From: Verticillium longisporum
Taxonomy: Eukaryota; Ascomycota; Sordariomycetes; Glomerellales; Plectosphaerellaceae
NCBI GenBank assembly: GCA_019188255.1
Contig: JAETXT010000001.1
Coordinates: 4,340,001-4,404,000, forward strand
Direction: 5' to 3'
DNA length: 64,000 nt
The notes beneath the pieces are model-generated. The model saw only the letters and a list, made by a program, of their open reading frames with translations. It made no database searches and was not told the DNA's origin. Shown here in pieces: positions 22,801-32,974 of the stretch. Position numbers and translations under genes: made by a program. Numbering within the stretch: position 1 is the first letter of the stretch; each line of letters begins with the position of its first letter.

Positions 22801-24362
22801 CTACTTCTATTAGAAATACTATTCTATTACTCTCTATCCCTATTATATATATAATCCCGGAGCTAATATAGGTCTTCGTATCTAGGAAGAACTATAAATA
22901 GCCCTATTTATAGAAGATAAGTATATACTCCTAGATCTCCTTAATATACTTTATTAGCTTATTATATATATTATCTAAATAGACTCTGAGATTATCTATA
23001 TCCTTAATATAAAATAGGAATAGAGTATCTATTAAAACGATATAGAATATAATTCTCCTAATTAATATTAAAATAATAATCTCCTTTATTATAGAAATAG
23101 GATTTCCTACTCTAAATCTTACTCTAGCCCCTATTCCCTATTTATTAACTATTAAGCTTAATATTAGGGCTATTAAAGCCTTTATTTATAAAGCTCTTAT
23201 TATAGAAATTAATATTATATTTATATTAAGGATAATATTATACTATATAGAAGTACTATTAATCTAATACTAAATAAAGAGCTATTCTATTAAAGCTATT
23301 ATTTTAGCTTTTAAATTATTCCCTTTAATTCTATATTAGAATAACTTATTTATTAGGAAATATATAATATAAGTATTTATTAATTCGCTTTTAGGATTAA
23401 ATTTAAAAGCATTATCTACTCTTAGCTTATTAGAAATAGGATTATCTAATTCCGAGCTCTTAATAGGTTCTATTATTATTAAAAACTAATAGTATCCTTT
23501 CTATTAATCCCTACATATTTCCTATATATATTTCTATTATTCTTTCGAATATTATTACTCCTTAGGAGAGTACTTTATCGATCTATAATCTAGTTTAGAG
23601 TATATCTAGTATTTACGAATTCTAGATAATTAACGATTATTAATTCTATATATTAACTATTCTCTATAATCTCCCTTTCTATTAGTTTAATAATATCCGC
23701 TCCTATAATATTTTTTAATATAGAAGTACTTAAGCATTCTAGTATTCTCCTCTACTTTTAATATATTCTTAAGCTATATAGATAATATATTAAAAGATTA
23801 TTCTAGCTTTATTAATATAATCTTTAATTCTAGGATATTTTAAATTACTTTTAGAGTATTTATATAGAGATAAGTCTCTTCCTTAAATATAAAGCTAAAT
23901 ACTTTCTAATACTATTAAAGCTTATTTAGAAGGATTTAGAGAACTTCTATTTATAGCTTTCTTATATTATTAGCTTCTATTATTATAGAATAGAACGTTA
24001 TTAAGCTCTAATCTATATAATATTATACTCTATTAATCTCTAAATTAAATTATTATTTAATTGTTAAATATATTTAATAGAATCCTATATTCTAGTTTAT
24101 ATATTCTAAGAAGAAAGTTTATATATATTTTAAAAGTATATTTAGGAAGAATATATAGAGCTATATATAACGGATTTATAATAGTTCGTAAACGTTTATA
24201 AAGATATATATTTTATTATTAAAGATATTATAGATCTCCTTAGAATAATTAGTTAAAGCGTAATTAATAAGCTTATATATAGTAAATTTACTATTTATAG
24301 GATCGATCTTAACTTCTCTAGCTCTAGCTATTCTATATTGTATTAAATATAATATTAATTAG

Positions 24363-24652
24363 TATTAAGAGGGCTTTATTATTTATATAAACCTTAATTT
24401 ATTACTTTAGCTATATCTTAGAGCTCTAAATAGGTAGAGTAAGTAATATAAGATTTATAATAGTTTATTAATACTATCTCTTTAAATTACTATTACTTAC
24501 GTAAATTAGATATACCTATTTAATTTACCGATTACGTAAACTATAAATTATATACTCCTAAGAGCTATAAATCCTAGCCCTAGTAATTACTATATTAGTA
24601 AATCCTATATAGTAATTACCGATCTAAGTAATCCCCTAATATTAGTTTAATA
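24363..24652 (-). repeat. RIPped Copia LTR (5' LTR of the second element)
   Basis: A minus-strand copy of the LTR, followed in element orientation by the leader of about 94 bp (24,269-24,362). Confidence 0.85.
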
Positions 24653-24746
24653 AAGCTTATATATAGTAAATTTACTATTTATAGGATCGATCTTAACTTC
24701 TCTAGCTCTAACTATTCTATATTATATTAAATATAATACTAATTAA
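24653..24746 (-). repeat. Duplicated Copia leader between two tandem LTRs
   Basis: This 94-bp stretch repeats 24,269-24,362 and matches 2,723-2,816, the leader just inside the 5' LTR of the first element. LTR plus leader is thus present twice in tandem. Confidence 0.75.
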
Positions 24747-25035
24747 TATTAAGAGGGCTTTACTATTTATATAAACCCTATTTTATTACTTTAGCTATAT
24801 TTAAAAGCTCTAAATAAGTAGAATAGGTAATATAAGATTTATAATAATTATTAATATTATCTCTCTAAATTACTACTACCTATATAAATTAGATATACTT
24901 ATCTAATTCACCGATTATATAAGCTATGAATGACGTGCTCCTGAGAGCTATGAATCCCAGCCCCGGTGATCACTATATCAGTGAATCCTATATAGTAATC
25001 ACCGACCTAGGTAATCCCCTAATATTAGTTCAATA
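24747..25035 (-). repeat. Outer Copia LTR, half RIPped; right edge of the island
   Basis: Minus-strand LTR. The left part (to about 24,905) is RIPped, while 24,930-25,035 keeps CA and TG steps and is close to the intact solo LTR. Its outer end (TATTGA) is the last base of repetitive DNA; unique, GC-balanced sequence begins at 25,036. Confidence 0.85.
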
Positions 25036-25571
25036 GTAGGCAAATATTCGAGATATGTATCACTATCAGACTCAAAAGAGCCATCACTGTAGATAGCAAC
25101 ACCTCCTACTTCGTGATAATTCGAGGAAGATGATCTCCAACCGGCAAGGCATGATGCATCACTTCACAAGCTCAGCGGACGGACTAGATAGACTTCAAAC
25201 GTCATGCCACCGTGAGATGAGACTCCGAGGTTTATCCATGCTACGCGGCAATTGATACGGGTGAATTCGCTTGCGTATAGTCTCGTGATGGTGGCATTGT
25301 CGTGAATCTCTCGGGAGTCGGCTCCAGCGCGGCGTCGGACGTCGGGCCCACCACGGTCGGAGACAACCCCGACGGCAGGCCATCCATCAGTCTCAGCTCA
25401 ACACCATTGCCAGACCACGATTTCCGTGATCCGGCGTCTGATCACGGCGAAGCGTATCTAGAGGCAAGTTATTAATACGAATATGGCCCTCGCTGCAAGT
25501 TTCCATGATCGAGACAACATCCAGTCAGCCATCATCAACATTCTCACCTCATTACTACATTCTCCACCATC
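25036..25571. other. Intergenic, promoter side of the histidinol dehydrogenase gene
   Basis: Unique DNA of normal composition between the repeat island and the first gene. The short ORFs here have no recognisable similarity or codon signal. I see no TATA box. Confidence 0.6.
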
Positions 25572-27017
25572 ATGCCGAATTATATCAAGTCCGCTCAGCG
25601 TACCTCAGCCGGGTTTGCAGCCTCTTCGCCCGAAGTCGCCACACTCGTGAGCAACGTCATTTCTGAGATTCGAGCTCAAGGTGACGCAGCTGTGCGAAAG
25701 TACTCTGCCAAAGTTGACTCTTGGGACCGTCCTTCATTCAAGCTTTCTCAAAAGGAGATTGACGAGGCAATCGCACAGGTATCTCCGCAGGTCATCAGCG
25801 ACATCAAGGAGGTGCAGGAGAACGTGAGGAAGTTTGCACTTGCCCAATTGGCCTCTCTCACCGAGTTTGAGCTGGAGATCCAGCCGGGCGTGTTCCTCGG
25901 GCAGAAGAACAATCCCATCAACCGTGTCGGCTGGTAAGGCAGACCCATGTTGCTCTGCTCCAGGGCATGTGTTGGTTCTCAGGAAAAAGCTGACAAGATG
26001 TACGACAGTTACATTCCCGGAGGCCGATATGCGCTGCTCGCTAGTGCACACATGACCATCCTGACGGCCAAGATCGCCGGCGTCAAGTCCGTTGTTGCCT
26101 GCACACCCCCCATTGGCGGCCTCCTTCCCGTCGAGACCATCGCAGCCATGCATCTCGCCGGCGCTGACGAGATCCTCATCGTCGGCGGTGTCCAAGCCGT
26201 TGCGGCCCTGGCCGTCGGCACAGAATCCATCGCAAAGGTCGACTTCCTCGCTGGACCTGGCAACAAGTTTATAGCCGAGGCCAAGCGCCAGCTCTTTGGC
26301 GAGATTGGCATCGACCTGTTCGCTGGTCCGACAGAGGTCCTTATCGTGGCTGATGACAAGGCTGATCCGTACACGTGTGCCGTGGACCTTCTCTCCCAGG
26401 CGGAACACGGCCCTGACACACCCGCGGTGCTCATTACAACATCGAAGACGGTGGCCACAAGCACCATTTCCTGGGTGGAGGAGCTTCTCAAGATCCTTCC
26501 AACGGCTCCCATCGCCTCGGTCTCCTGGAAGGATTTCGGCGAGGTCGTTGTGACGGAGACGCTCGATGAGGCTTTCGCCCTTGCTGATAAGTATGCTTCG
26601 GAACACGTGCAGATTCTGACCGAGCGCCCCCGCGAGGCTTTGGAGAAGATGACGAACTACGGTGCCCTTTTCCTGGGTGAAAACACCTGCGTGTCATATG
26701 GCGATAAGGTTCGTAGTTACCAAGAAATAGTGAAGTGCAGGTACTAACGAATGCAATAGTGCATCGGGACGAATCATGTCCTCCCAACCCTGAAAGCTTC
26801 ACGGTACACCGGTGGTCTTTGGGTTGGCAAGTACCTGCGAACGCAGACGTACCAGGAGGTGCGGAGTCCCCAGGCCAGCGGAGAGCTGGGCAGGCTGTGT
26901 GGTCGGGCGGCCAGGGCGGAGAAATTTGAAGGCCACGCGCGGTCTGGCGATTTGAGGGCACAGAAGCATCTGGGAGACAAAATTGCCTGGATTGAACAGA
27001 GTCGTGTCTTGACGTGA
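25572..27017 (+). CDS. Stand-alone histidinol dehydrogenase family protein
   Basis: Three exons, 25,572-25,933, 26,009-26,708 and 26,760-27,017, give 439 residues, the usual length of a single-domain enzyme. Both introns are GT-AG with clear branch points (CTGAC; TACTAAC). Histidinol dehydrogenase oxidises L-histidinol to histidine with NAD and zinc. All signature residues are present: IPGGRY near 124, AGPGNKF, the zinc-type Q251/H254 (SQAEH), general base pair E319-H320 (SEHVQI), D353 ([14 protein letters not shown]) and H413 (FEGHAR). In fungi the biosynthetic enzyme is normally one domain of trifunctional HIS4, so this is a paralogue, probably of bacterial type and possibly acting on another alcohol (the HpsN-like sulfopropanediol dehydrogenases are relatives). 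No secretion or targeting signal seen. It lies 540 bp from the repeat island. Confidence 0.88.
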
Positions 27018-27345
27018 GGGGGGAGACTGAAGCTCACACATTCTCGGTTGAAAATTAGGCCAGAAAATAGTTCATCGTCGCTTCATCATCTTATGCGTTC
27101 TTGAGGATCCATTTCTTTAACAGAGGATATTTGGTTTACGACGTGACCGAGTAGACCGCAATGTACATTCAGTGTCATGTCTGACGAATTTCAGGAGCTA
27201 CATGTCACGTCAAAGATGTAAACAGAGCTAAGGAGTCTTCAGCAGGTCAAGTGTTGCACTTCGCAGCGGAATCATCATTGAATCGCCATTCTAGATAGCA
27301 ATTTTTTTATGCTAACCCCAATTCAGTCAAAGTGGCACATTTGAA
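27018..27345. other. Intergenic, convergent 3' ends
   Basis: Lies between the histidinol dehydrogenase gene (plus) and the BTB gene (minus). It presumably holds both 3' untranslated regions; nothing else seen. Confidence 0.6.
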
Positions 27346-28105
27346 TTATTTTCTCAGCTTCAGCAATTCTTCGGAAATCGCCCTCGACATGTCCTCAGAC
27401 GCCGTCTCCCACAATATCTTGAGGGCCTCGTTGCCACAGCCTTTAGCGAACGTGTACGCGAGAGAGATTCTGAACTGAGTGATTGCCGGTAGCACATTTT
27501 GACAAGCATCCCATCCATTGCAAAAGACCTGGACGGCGAAGTGACGAGCTGCCTCATCTTTGGACTGAAATGCTCTATTGCTTAGAGATTTCTGGCGAGC
27601 ATGAAGAATGGCGTCGACTGATTTTGACACTTCGCGTTTTATTGCCACATGCTGGAAATAGTCCGCTGCAATCCAGAGTTTGATACTTGTGGCGAGCCGA
27701 TTGGGTTCAGGCATGTTTTCGGAACACACCTTGAAGGTACTGGACAAGGCAGCTTGATACGCTATTGAGATGTAATAGCCCAAGCTCTGGGGAGTGATGA
27801 TTCCGACTTCCAACTTGATAAGATGAGTGCTGTTCTCTGCAAATGGCTCAGTCAAGGCTGTCTTGAAGTATTCGGATCCGTGGGTGAGGATATTCTGATG
27901 AACAAGCCATTCTTTATCGCCACATTTGACGGTGATGATTGGCTGTGGGTCCCTGAAGATTTTGAAGTTAGTACATCTGGCTAAACATTCGCTCCAAAGA
28001 GTCTAGAGCGGCGGGAACTTGCCACAAGTTGCACACTTGGTTCTTGACGGTCTCCGGCTTCTTGGTCTGAGTCTCGGCCCCTGTTGGGGAAGCTGGGCTT
28101 GTCAT
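27346..28105 (-). CDS. BTB/POZ-domain protein (two exons)
   Basis: Exon 2 (27,346-27,952) codes for about 202 residues. It begins with a BTB core (DPQPIITVKCG, KEWLVHQNILTHGSEYF, TEPFAENS), followed by the helical part typical of fungal BTB proteins (LATSIKLWIAADYF). BTB domains mediate dimerisation and, in many proteins, recruitment to Cullin-3. Just upstream is an acceptor (ACTAAC branch, TTCAG). The best start is ATG at 28,103-28,105 (MTSPASPTGAETQ); the donor must be in phase 2 and GT at about 28,034 or 28,026 would fit, but neither is a strong site, so the first exon end is uncertain. No second domain is seen. Its function cannot be inferred further. Confidence 0.6.
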
Positions 28106-28794
28106 GATGCCAGCTACTGGTGGTCGGAACCCTCAAGATAGATCCGAAAGGCTGAACAAAAGATTGTACGGAGTTCGTCGACCCCAGTATCAAGACCATT
28201 AATGAGACGTACGGTTAAGGTTCAGGTAATGAAAGAGAGCTCAGTGCCTCTAATATCCGGAGGATGAGGAAGTTGTGTAGTATCTCGAAAGTTCGGCAAT
28301 CCTGGTCCTTCTTTTAGATGAAGAAAGGCTTATTTCGTTAGGAGCAGTTGCCTCGGCCGTGGGGTGTTTGTCGCGGCTGGGAAAGAACTCAAGTGGCCCA
28401 GAACATTCACCACACAAAATTGTATAGGCAACTACACGAGGCAACTGCACGAGGCAGTCCCAATGTTCCATGCATTTAGTGGACTATATGGGCTCGTTTA
28501 CTTTAAATTTTAAAACACGCCAGAATCATTCTGCAATTGCCAACGAGATCGTTGCCTAAGCCTGAAGGGCTGCGTCCTCGTCTGCATCAGCCCCTGAAAT
28601 ATGCATATAGTGACAGTGAGACCGTATTTACGAATATCCGACTTGACGTTCAGGCCTTCCGATTGCATATACAGCTGAGAAAGTATGGATACAAGCATGT
28701 GGGCCTCGACCTCAGACTGTCACCCGCCTGTCTGATCGCCAACTGTTGAAGAAGCACCAGCTATGAAAGAGCAGGGCAACTTCATCAAAACACC
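28106..28794. other. Divergent intergenic region
   Basis: The 5' flanks of the BTB gene (minus) and the TRAPPC12-like gene (plus). Short ORFs in it show no domain or codon bias. No regulatory motif I can name. Confidence 0.5.
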
Positions 28795-30361
28795 ATGAGC
28801 CAGCAGGACGGTGGCGCCCCTCGGGGGCACACCCGAAACAAGTCGGTCACAAAGTGTAAGTATTCCGGGGGAAGCTGCACTTTGCAAGCTCCACAAGCCG
28901 AGACCAAGGGTCACTCGGCCACTGGACTCTGGCGGACTGAGCGACCCACGACATGCGATGAGCGGATGCTAACCCATCAACAGCGTCTCGTCCAAGATCG
29001 TCGACTAAGGGCCCCCTCGATCTTGCAGAGTAATTCCGTCATCCTCATTCGTGGGAGCACTCGCTAATGTTCACAGCACCCCGCTCAACGACCCCCTCTC
29101 GTCGCCCTCACGCCTCGAACCCCTCCAGCCCAAGCGCGCCTCGAGCCAGCGCCCACCAGGCCACCCATCACCGAGCTTCCGCTCACCAGCCCCCTCACCC
29201 GCCCCGCCTGCCGTGCGCGCCTCGATCACCAAGAACTTTGGCTTCCTGCTGCGGCCAGAAATCTACCAGCCCCTGCTGCCGCTCAACGTGCCCGTCGCCT
29301 TCCGCAACTCGACAAAGCAGCCGCGGCCCGATGCGCCGCTCGCCGAGCTGCTCAGCCAGGGCCACTTCCGGGCCGCCGCCATCTCGGCCGTGCAGGAGCT
29401 CACCTCTGCGTCGCCCCGCGCGGCGCCCGTCGACCCGACCGACTACCGCCGCATCTTCGACCTGCTGTACACGCGGCTCGCATGCCTGACGCTCTGCGAC
29501 GCGACGTCGACGGCGGCGCAGGAGGTGCGGGCGCTCGAGGACCTCAACAACGCAGCCATCTACGTCGACGACGACACGGGCGAGCACCTCGTGCCGTGGG
29601 CGCTGCGCGTGCTCAACGTGCGGCTGCAGGCGCTCGGGTTCGGCGACCCGCGGCGCGCCGTCATGAGCTACCACGACCTCGCGCGCGAGGCGCGCGACCA
29701 GGGCGCGCGGGCGGCGGCGCGGCACGACACTGCGGCGCGGGCGCTCTGGCGCGCGCGGCTGCACGACCTCGGCATCCAGGTCGCCGGCGCGCTCATTGAG
29801 ATGGAGGACCTCGCCGGCGCGGCGCACCACCTCGGCACGCTGCGGGATCACGGCGACGGGCGCATGGCGCTGACGCGGGCGCTGCTGTGGCTCCATCTCG
29901 GCGACGTGGCTTCGGCGCGGCGGTGCGTGCGCGGAGCGGACGCGGGCGAGGGGCGGCATGCGGAGCAGGTCATCCTGGCGCTCTGCGAGATGGCGGATGG
30001 GGCGTACGAGGCGGCGTTGCGGCTGTGGCAGGCGCTCCGGGAGGAGGTGGACGACGAGATGGTCGGCGTCAACATGGCTGTGTGTTTGCTGTACACGGGC
30101 AACATGGACAAGGTGAGGCTCTCGGCCGCACAGGCAGCCGGTTTGTTTTCATGCTAACAGGTGGTGCAGGGCCGTGAGGTGCTCGAGAGCATGGCGAGCT
30201 CTGGCCGTTCCTCGCACACGCTGCTGTTCAACCTCAGCACCATGTACGAGCTGTGCACGGAGAGGAACCGAGCGATGAAGATCAAGCTCACGGAGAAGCT
30301 TGCGGGGCTGGATGCGACGGAGAGTGGGTGGGAGAAGACGAATGCCGACTTTAAGCTCTGA
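28795..30361 (+). CDS. TRAPPC12-like TPR protein (TRAPP vesicle-tethering complex)
   Basis: Three exons, 28,795-28,853, 29,077-30,112 and 30,161-30,361, keep frame and give 431 residues. The first intron starts GTGTAAGT and ends TTCACAG; the second ends GCTAACAG. The start MSQQDGGAPRGHTRN is the only ATG that can be spliced in frame to the long exon, whose open frame has no ATG of its own. A proline/serine-rich N-terminus is followed by SITKNFGFLLRPEIYQPL and AELLSQGHFRAAAISAVQEL, then helical repeats with TPR character (AIYVDDDTGEHLVPWALRVL, LCEMADGAYEAALRLWQAL, LLYTGNMDK, LLFNLSTMYEL). This layout fits the fungal homologues of TRAPP subunit 12, which acts in ER-Golgi traffic. The third-codon GC is very high. 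The family assignment is from memory of motif order and is not certain. Confidence 0.72.
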
Positions 30362-31525
30362 TGGAAGGATTGTCGAGCAGCTACCGACAGGGTACATGAA
30401 TTTCAGCCATGACGATTCTCATGACCATGTCATTATCGCGTTGATCACTGCAGCCAGCGCCGTTGCAGGCATTCCGACAGCTCTCTGGCAATCCCCTGGC
30501 AGCTGGCAGGCAGCGCTACAACAGCTGGCAGCTGGCACCTGCACGAGCCAGCATTGCGTGCTCCTGCTTCCTGCTTCCTGCTCCTGCTCCTGCTCGTGCA
30601 GCATCCCCTGAAGGCGAAAGCCAGCCAATAGCAAGCATAGGAGGCTGGGTGGAGCTCCCCCGCAAAAAGGTTCCTGATCCACAGCGCATCGCCATGGTCA
30701 GCACTGTGTACACCTGCCTGCCCGTGCCTGCCTGCCCGTGCCTGCCTGTCTGTGCCTGCCTGTCTGTGCCATGTCCACCTGCCTGTGCCATGTCCATGCC
30801 ATATCCACAGTGCAGCCAGACGACACTACGTCGGACTCGGTACCTCGCACTGGGACAGCTCTCCACTCGCAGACGCAAACCCCGTCGTGTCAACAGCAAA
30901 ACATAGTTCATCGGACGTCATGTCACTCGGCAGCACAAGTCCGCCGACGGGGAACCTCTGTCGTGCCCACGCAACCCAGGCCCAGGGCGACGCGTTCGCA
31001 AGCTGCAAGACACAAAGGGATCCAGCCCCGTCCTGGTCCCGTCCCGAAGCCACTTCGCCCCCTGTTTTCCCTGCCCTTCCTCACTGTCCTGTGTTTGGCC
31101 CTTCCGTGGAGGCGCCGGGAAGCTGGATGCAGTGCCGATGTCGTAGTACTTGTACCTACCTACCTTCGAGGGGAGTAGTAGTAATCAAGAGATACATCCA
31201 TCCATAGAGCCGTAACAGTAGCACTCGGCAGCTGGTCAGCACCACGACCACCACCACCACCACTGGCCTCCCTCTTCCTCGCACTTCACCTCCTTCTCCC
31301 TCCTCTTCACACTCCTGCTCCCCAGCCCTTTTCCATTCCTCCCCATCCCCCTACATCGCCAATCACCATCGAAACCCATCTCATTGCCATCAGCACCACC
31401 GTCTACAGCTTCAGCTCGCCTCCGCTGTCTCGCTGTCCCCCGAGCATCCTCTCGTCCCCCCCGCCCCAGCCAGCTGCGCACGCGCGAGAGAGAGCCACTG
31501 TGCGCTTTGCCCTTACGTCATCGCC
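30362..31525. other. Intergenic with low-complexity tracts; 5' region of the AT-hook gene
   Basis: Contains CTCCTG runs (30,560-30,600), a repeat of TGCCTGCCCG type (30,712-30,795), and CT-rich DNA (31,240-31,340) that is probably a 5' untranslated leader. ORFs over these repeats are compositional artefacts. Confidence 0.6.
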
Positions 31526-32755
31526 ATGGACGCCAACCCTGCCCCCGGAGCCGTGCCAGCTGTCGCCGGCATCGACAAAGGTGAGCAAGCCGTCCACCAT
31601 TCCGCAGCCAATTCACAGCATCATGCATCGCCAATTTGCTGGGTGCGCGTGCGCTGCCGTTGCGCGCGGCGCATTGCTGATCTGCCGTCGGCGGGAAGCG
31701 AGGGCGGTGCGGCGCCAATGCGATGCGGCTGCCCGCTGCTGGGTGGTGTCTCTGCGCACCAGCCATCCAGCCAGCCAGCCCATCGCGAACCCACGTCCTG
31801 CTGATGGCCTGCCTTCCCTTTGTCTGTGAACACGCTGCTGACATGCCGTCCAGTCGTAGCCGAGCCAGCTGCCGCCGCGCCTCCCACCTCCATCGGTGCA
31901 CCCGCCACGGCCGCGAACCCTATTGCTGCCGATGACGCCAAGACGGCCGACGAGCCTGCTGCCGATGACGCCCAGACGGCCGACGGGCCTGCTGCCGATG
32001 ACGCCCAGACGGCCGACGGGCCTGCTGCCGATGACGCCCAGACGGCCGACGGGCCTGCTGCCGATGACGCCCAGACGGCCGACGGGCCTGCTGCCGATGA
32101 CGCCCAGACGGCCGACGGGCCTGCTGCCGCTGCTGCGCCCAAGGCGGCCACCGTCGAGGATGCCTCGGACAAGGGCACGCCCGTCGCGGTTTCGGGCACA
32201 GCCGCGGACACGGCTGCCGAGCCCTCGAAACCCATCCCTGGACTGACCTCGACCGAGGACGCCGCGGCTGCCGAACCCGCCGACAAGACGGACGTGACGG
32301 CCGACGAGCTCGTCCAGGACAAGCCCATTGGTGCCAACGGCGTCGCCTCCCCGAGCAAGGACGCCGAGATGACGGGCGCTCTCAAGGAGACGGAAGCCGG
32401 CCCTGCTTCTGCTGCCCCTGTTGCCGAGGAGCCTGCCGCTGCTCCTGCTGCTGCTGCTACTGACAAGCCCACTGGATCCGGCGAGCCCGCCGCGCCTGCT
32501 GCCGTGGCCGACAAGAAGCGCAAGGCCGACGAGCTCGAGCCCGAGGGCGACGGCGCGGCGCCCACCAACGGCGACGCCAAGAAGAGGAAGCCCGGCCGCC
32601 CGCCCAAGGCCGCCGCTGCCAACGGCACCGAGAACGGCAACGGCCATGGCGAGGAGAAGGAAGGGCTCGGCGAGAAGCTCGCGAAGAAGGTCAAGAAGGT
32701 GCTGCCCACGCCTGGCAAGACGGCGCGCAAGACGCGCAGCCAGGGTCCTGCTTAG
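31526..32755 (+). CDS. AT-hook nuclear protein with in-frame tandem repeats
   Basis: Two exons (31,526-31,580 and 31,854-32,755; intron GTGAGC...CCAG with CTGAC branch point) give 318 residues. The protein is alanine/proline/acidic-rich and disordered. Residues about 45-110 are six 11-residue units, one DDAKTADEPAA and five DDAQTADGPAA, encoded by 33-bp repeats at 31,931-32,128. Near the C-terminus there is KKRKADELE, an AT-hook KKRKPGRPPKA (minor-groove binding to AT-rich DNA), and a basic tail (KLAKKVKKVLPTPGKTARKT). The role is probably chromatin-associated, like HMG-I/Y-type proteins. No enzyme domain. The acidic repeats followed by a basic end suggest intramolecular charge masking, which is inference. 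Confidence 0.8.
31931..32128 (+). repeat. 33-bp coding tandem repeat
   Basis: Six units; the last five are the same at nucleotide level as far as I compared, which implies recent expansion or homogenisation. It lies within the AT-hook gene. Confidence 0.92.
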
Positions 32756-32826
32756 GGCATGGATCGAGTCATTTGCTTCTGTGGCTGCAGATGGTTTTTT
32801 TTGGGTTGCTAACGAGGTGGACATGT

Positions 32827-32974
32827 GACAATGGTGGACTTGACACGGTGGACGTGACAATGGTGGACTTGACACGGTGGACGTGACAATGGTGGACTTG
32901 ACACGGTGGACGTGACATGGTGGACATGACGCGGTGGACGTGACACGGTGGACATGGCAACACGGTGGACATGG
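32827..32974. repeat. 29-bp minisatellite
   Basis: Three units of GACAATGGTGGACTTGACAC plus GGTGGACGT (32,827, 32,856, 32,885), then degenerate GGTGGAC-containing units. It lies just downstream of the AT-hook gene, probably in its 3' untranslated region. Confidence 0.85.

Larger units (their letters stand above)
14410..24652 (-). mobile_element. Second RIPped Copia element carrying two Fot-type insertions
   Basis: The LTRs are at 24,363-24,652 (5') and 14,410-14,699 (3'), on the minus strand. Without the two DNA transposons and their TA duplications it is about 6.5 kb, roughly 0.9 kb shorter than the plus-strand element. A deletion of about 1 kb is visible near 24,240-24,255, where sequence matching 3,868 jumps to sequence matching 2,836. 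Integrase- and RT-like minus-strand sequence lies around 20,900-22,500. Every ORF is destroyed by RIP. Remaining gene-free stretches (14,700-15,607, 17,468-18,108, 19,969-24,362) belong to this element. Confidence 0.75.

Noticed and set aside
1..25035. AT-rich block as a centromere core or telomere-proximal region
   Set aside because: No telomere repeat is present, and the AT content is explained by RIP of identifiable Copia elements. A centromeric position cannot be excluded from 25 kb but is not shown.
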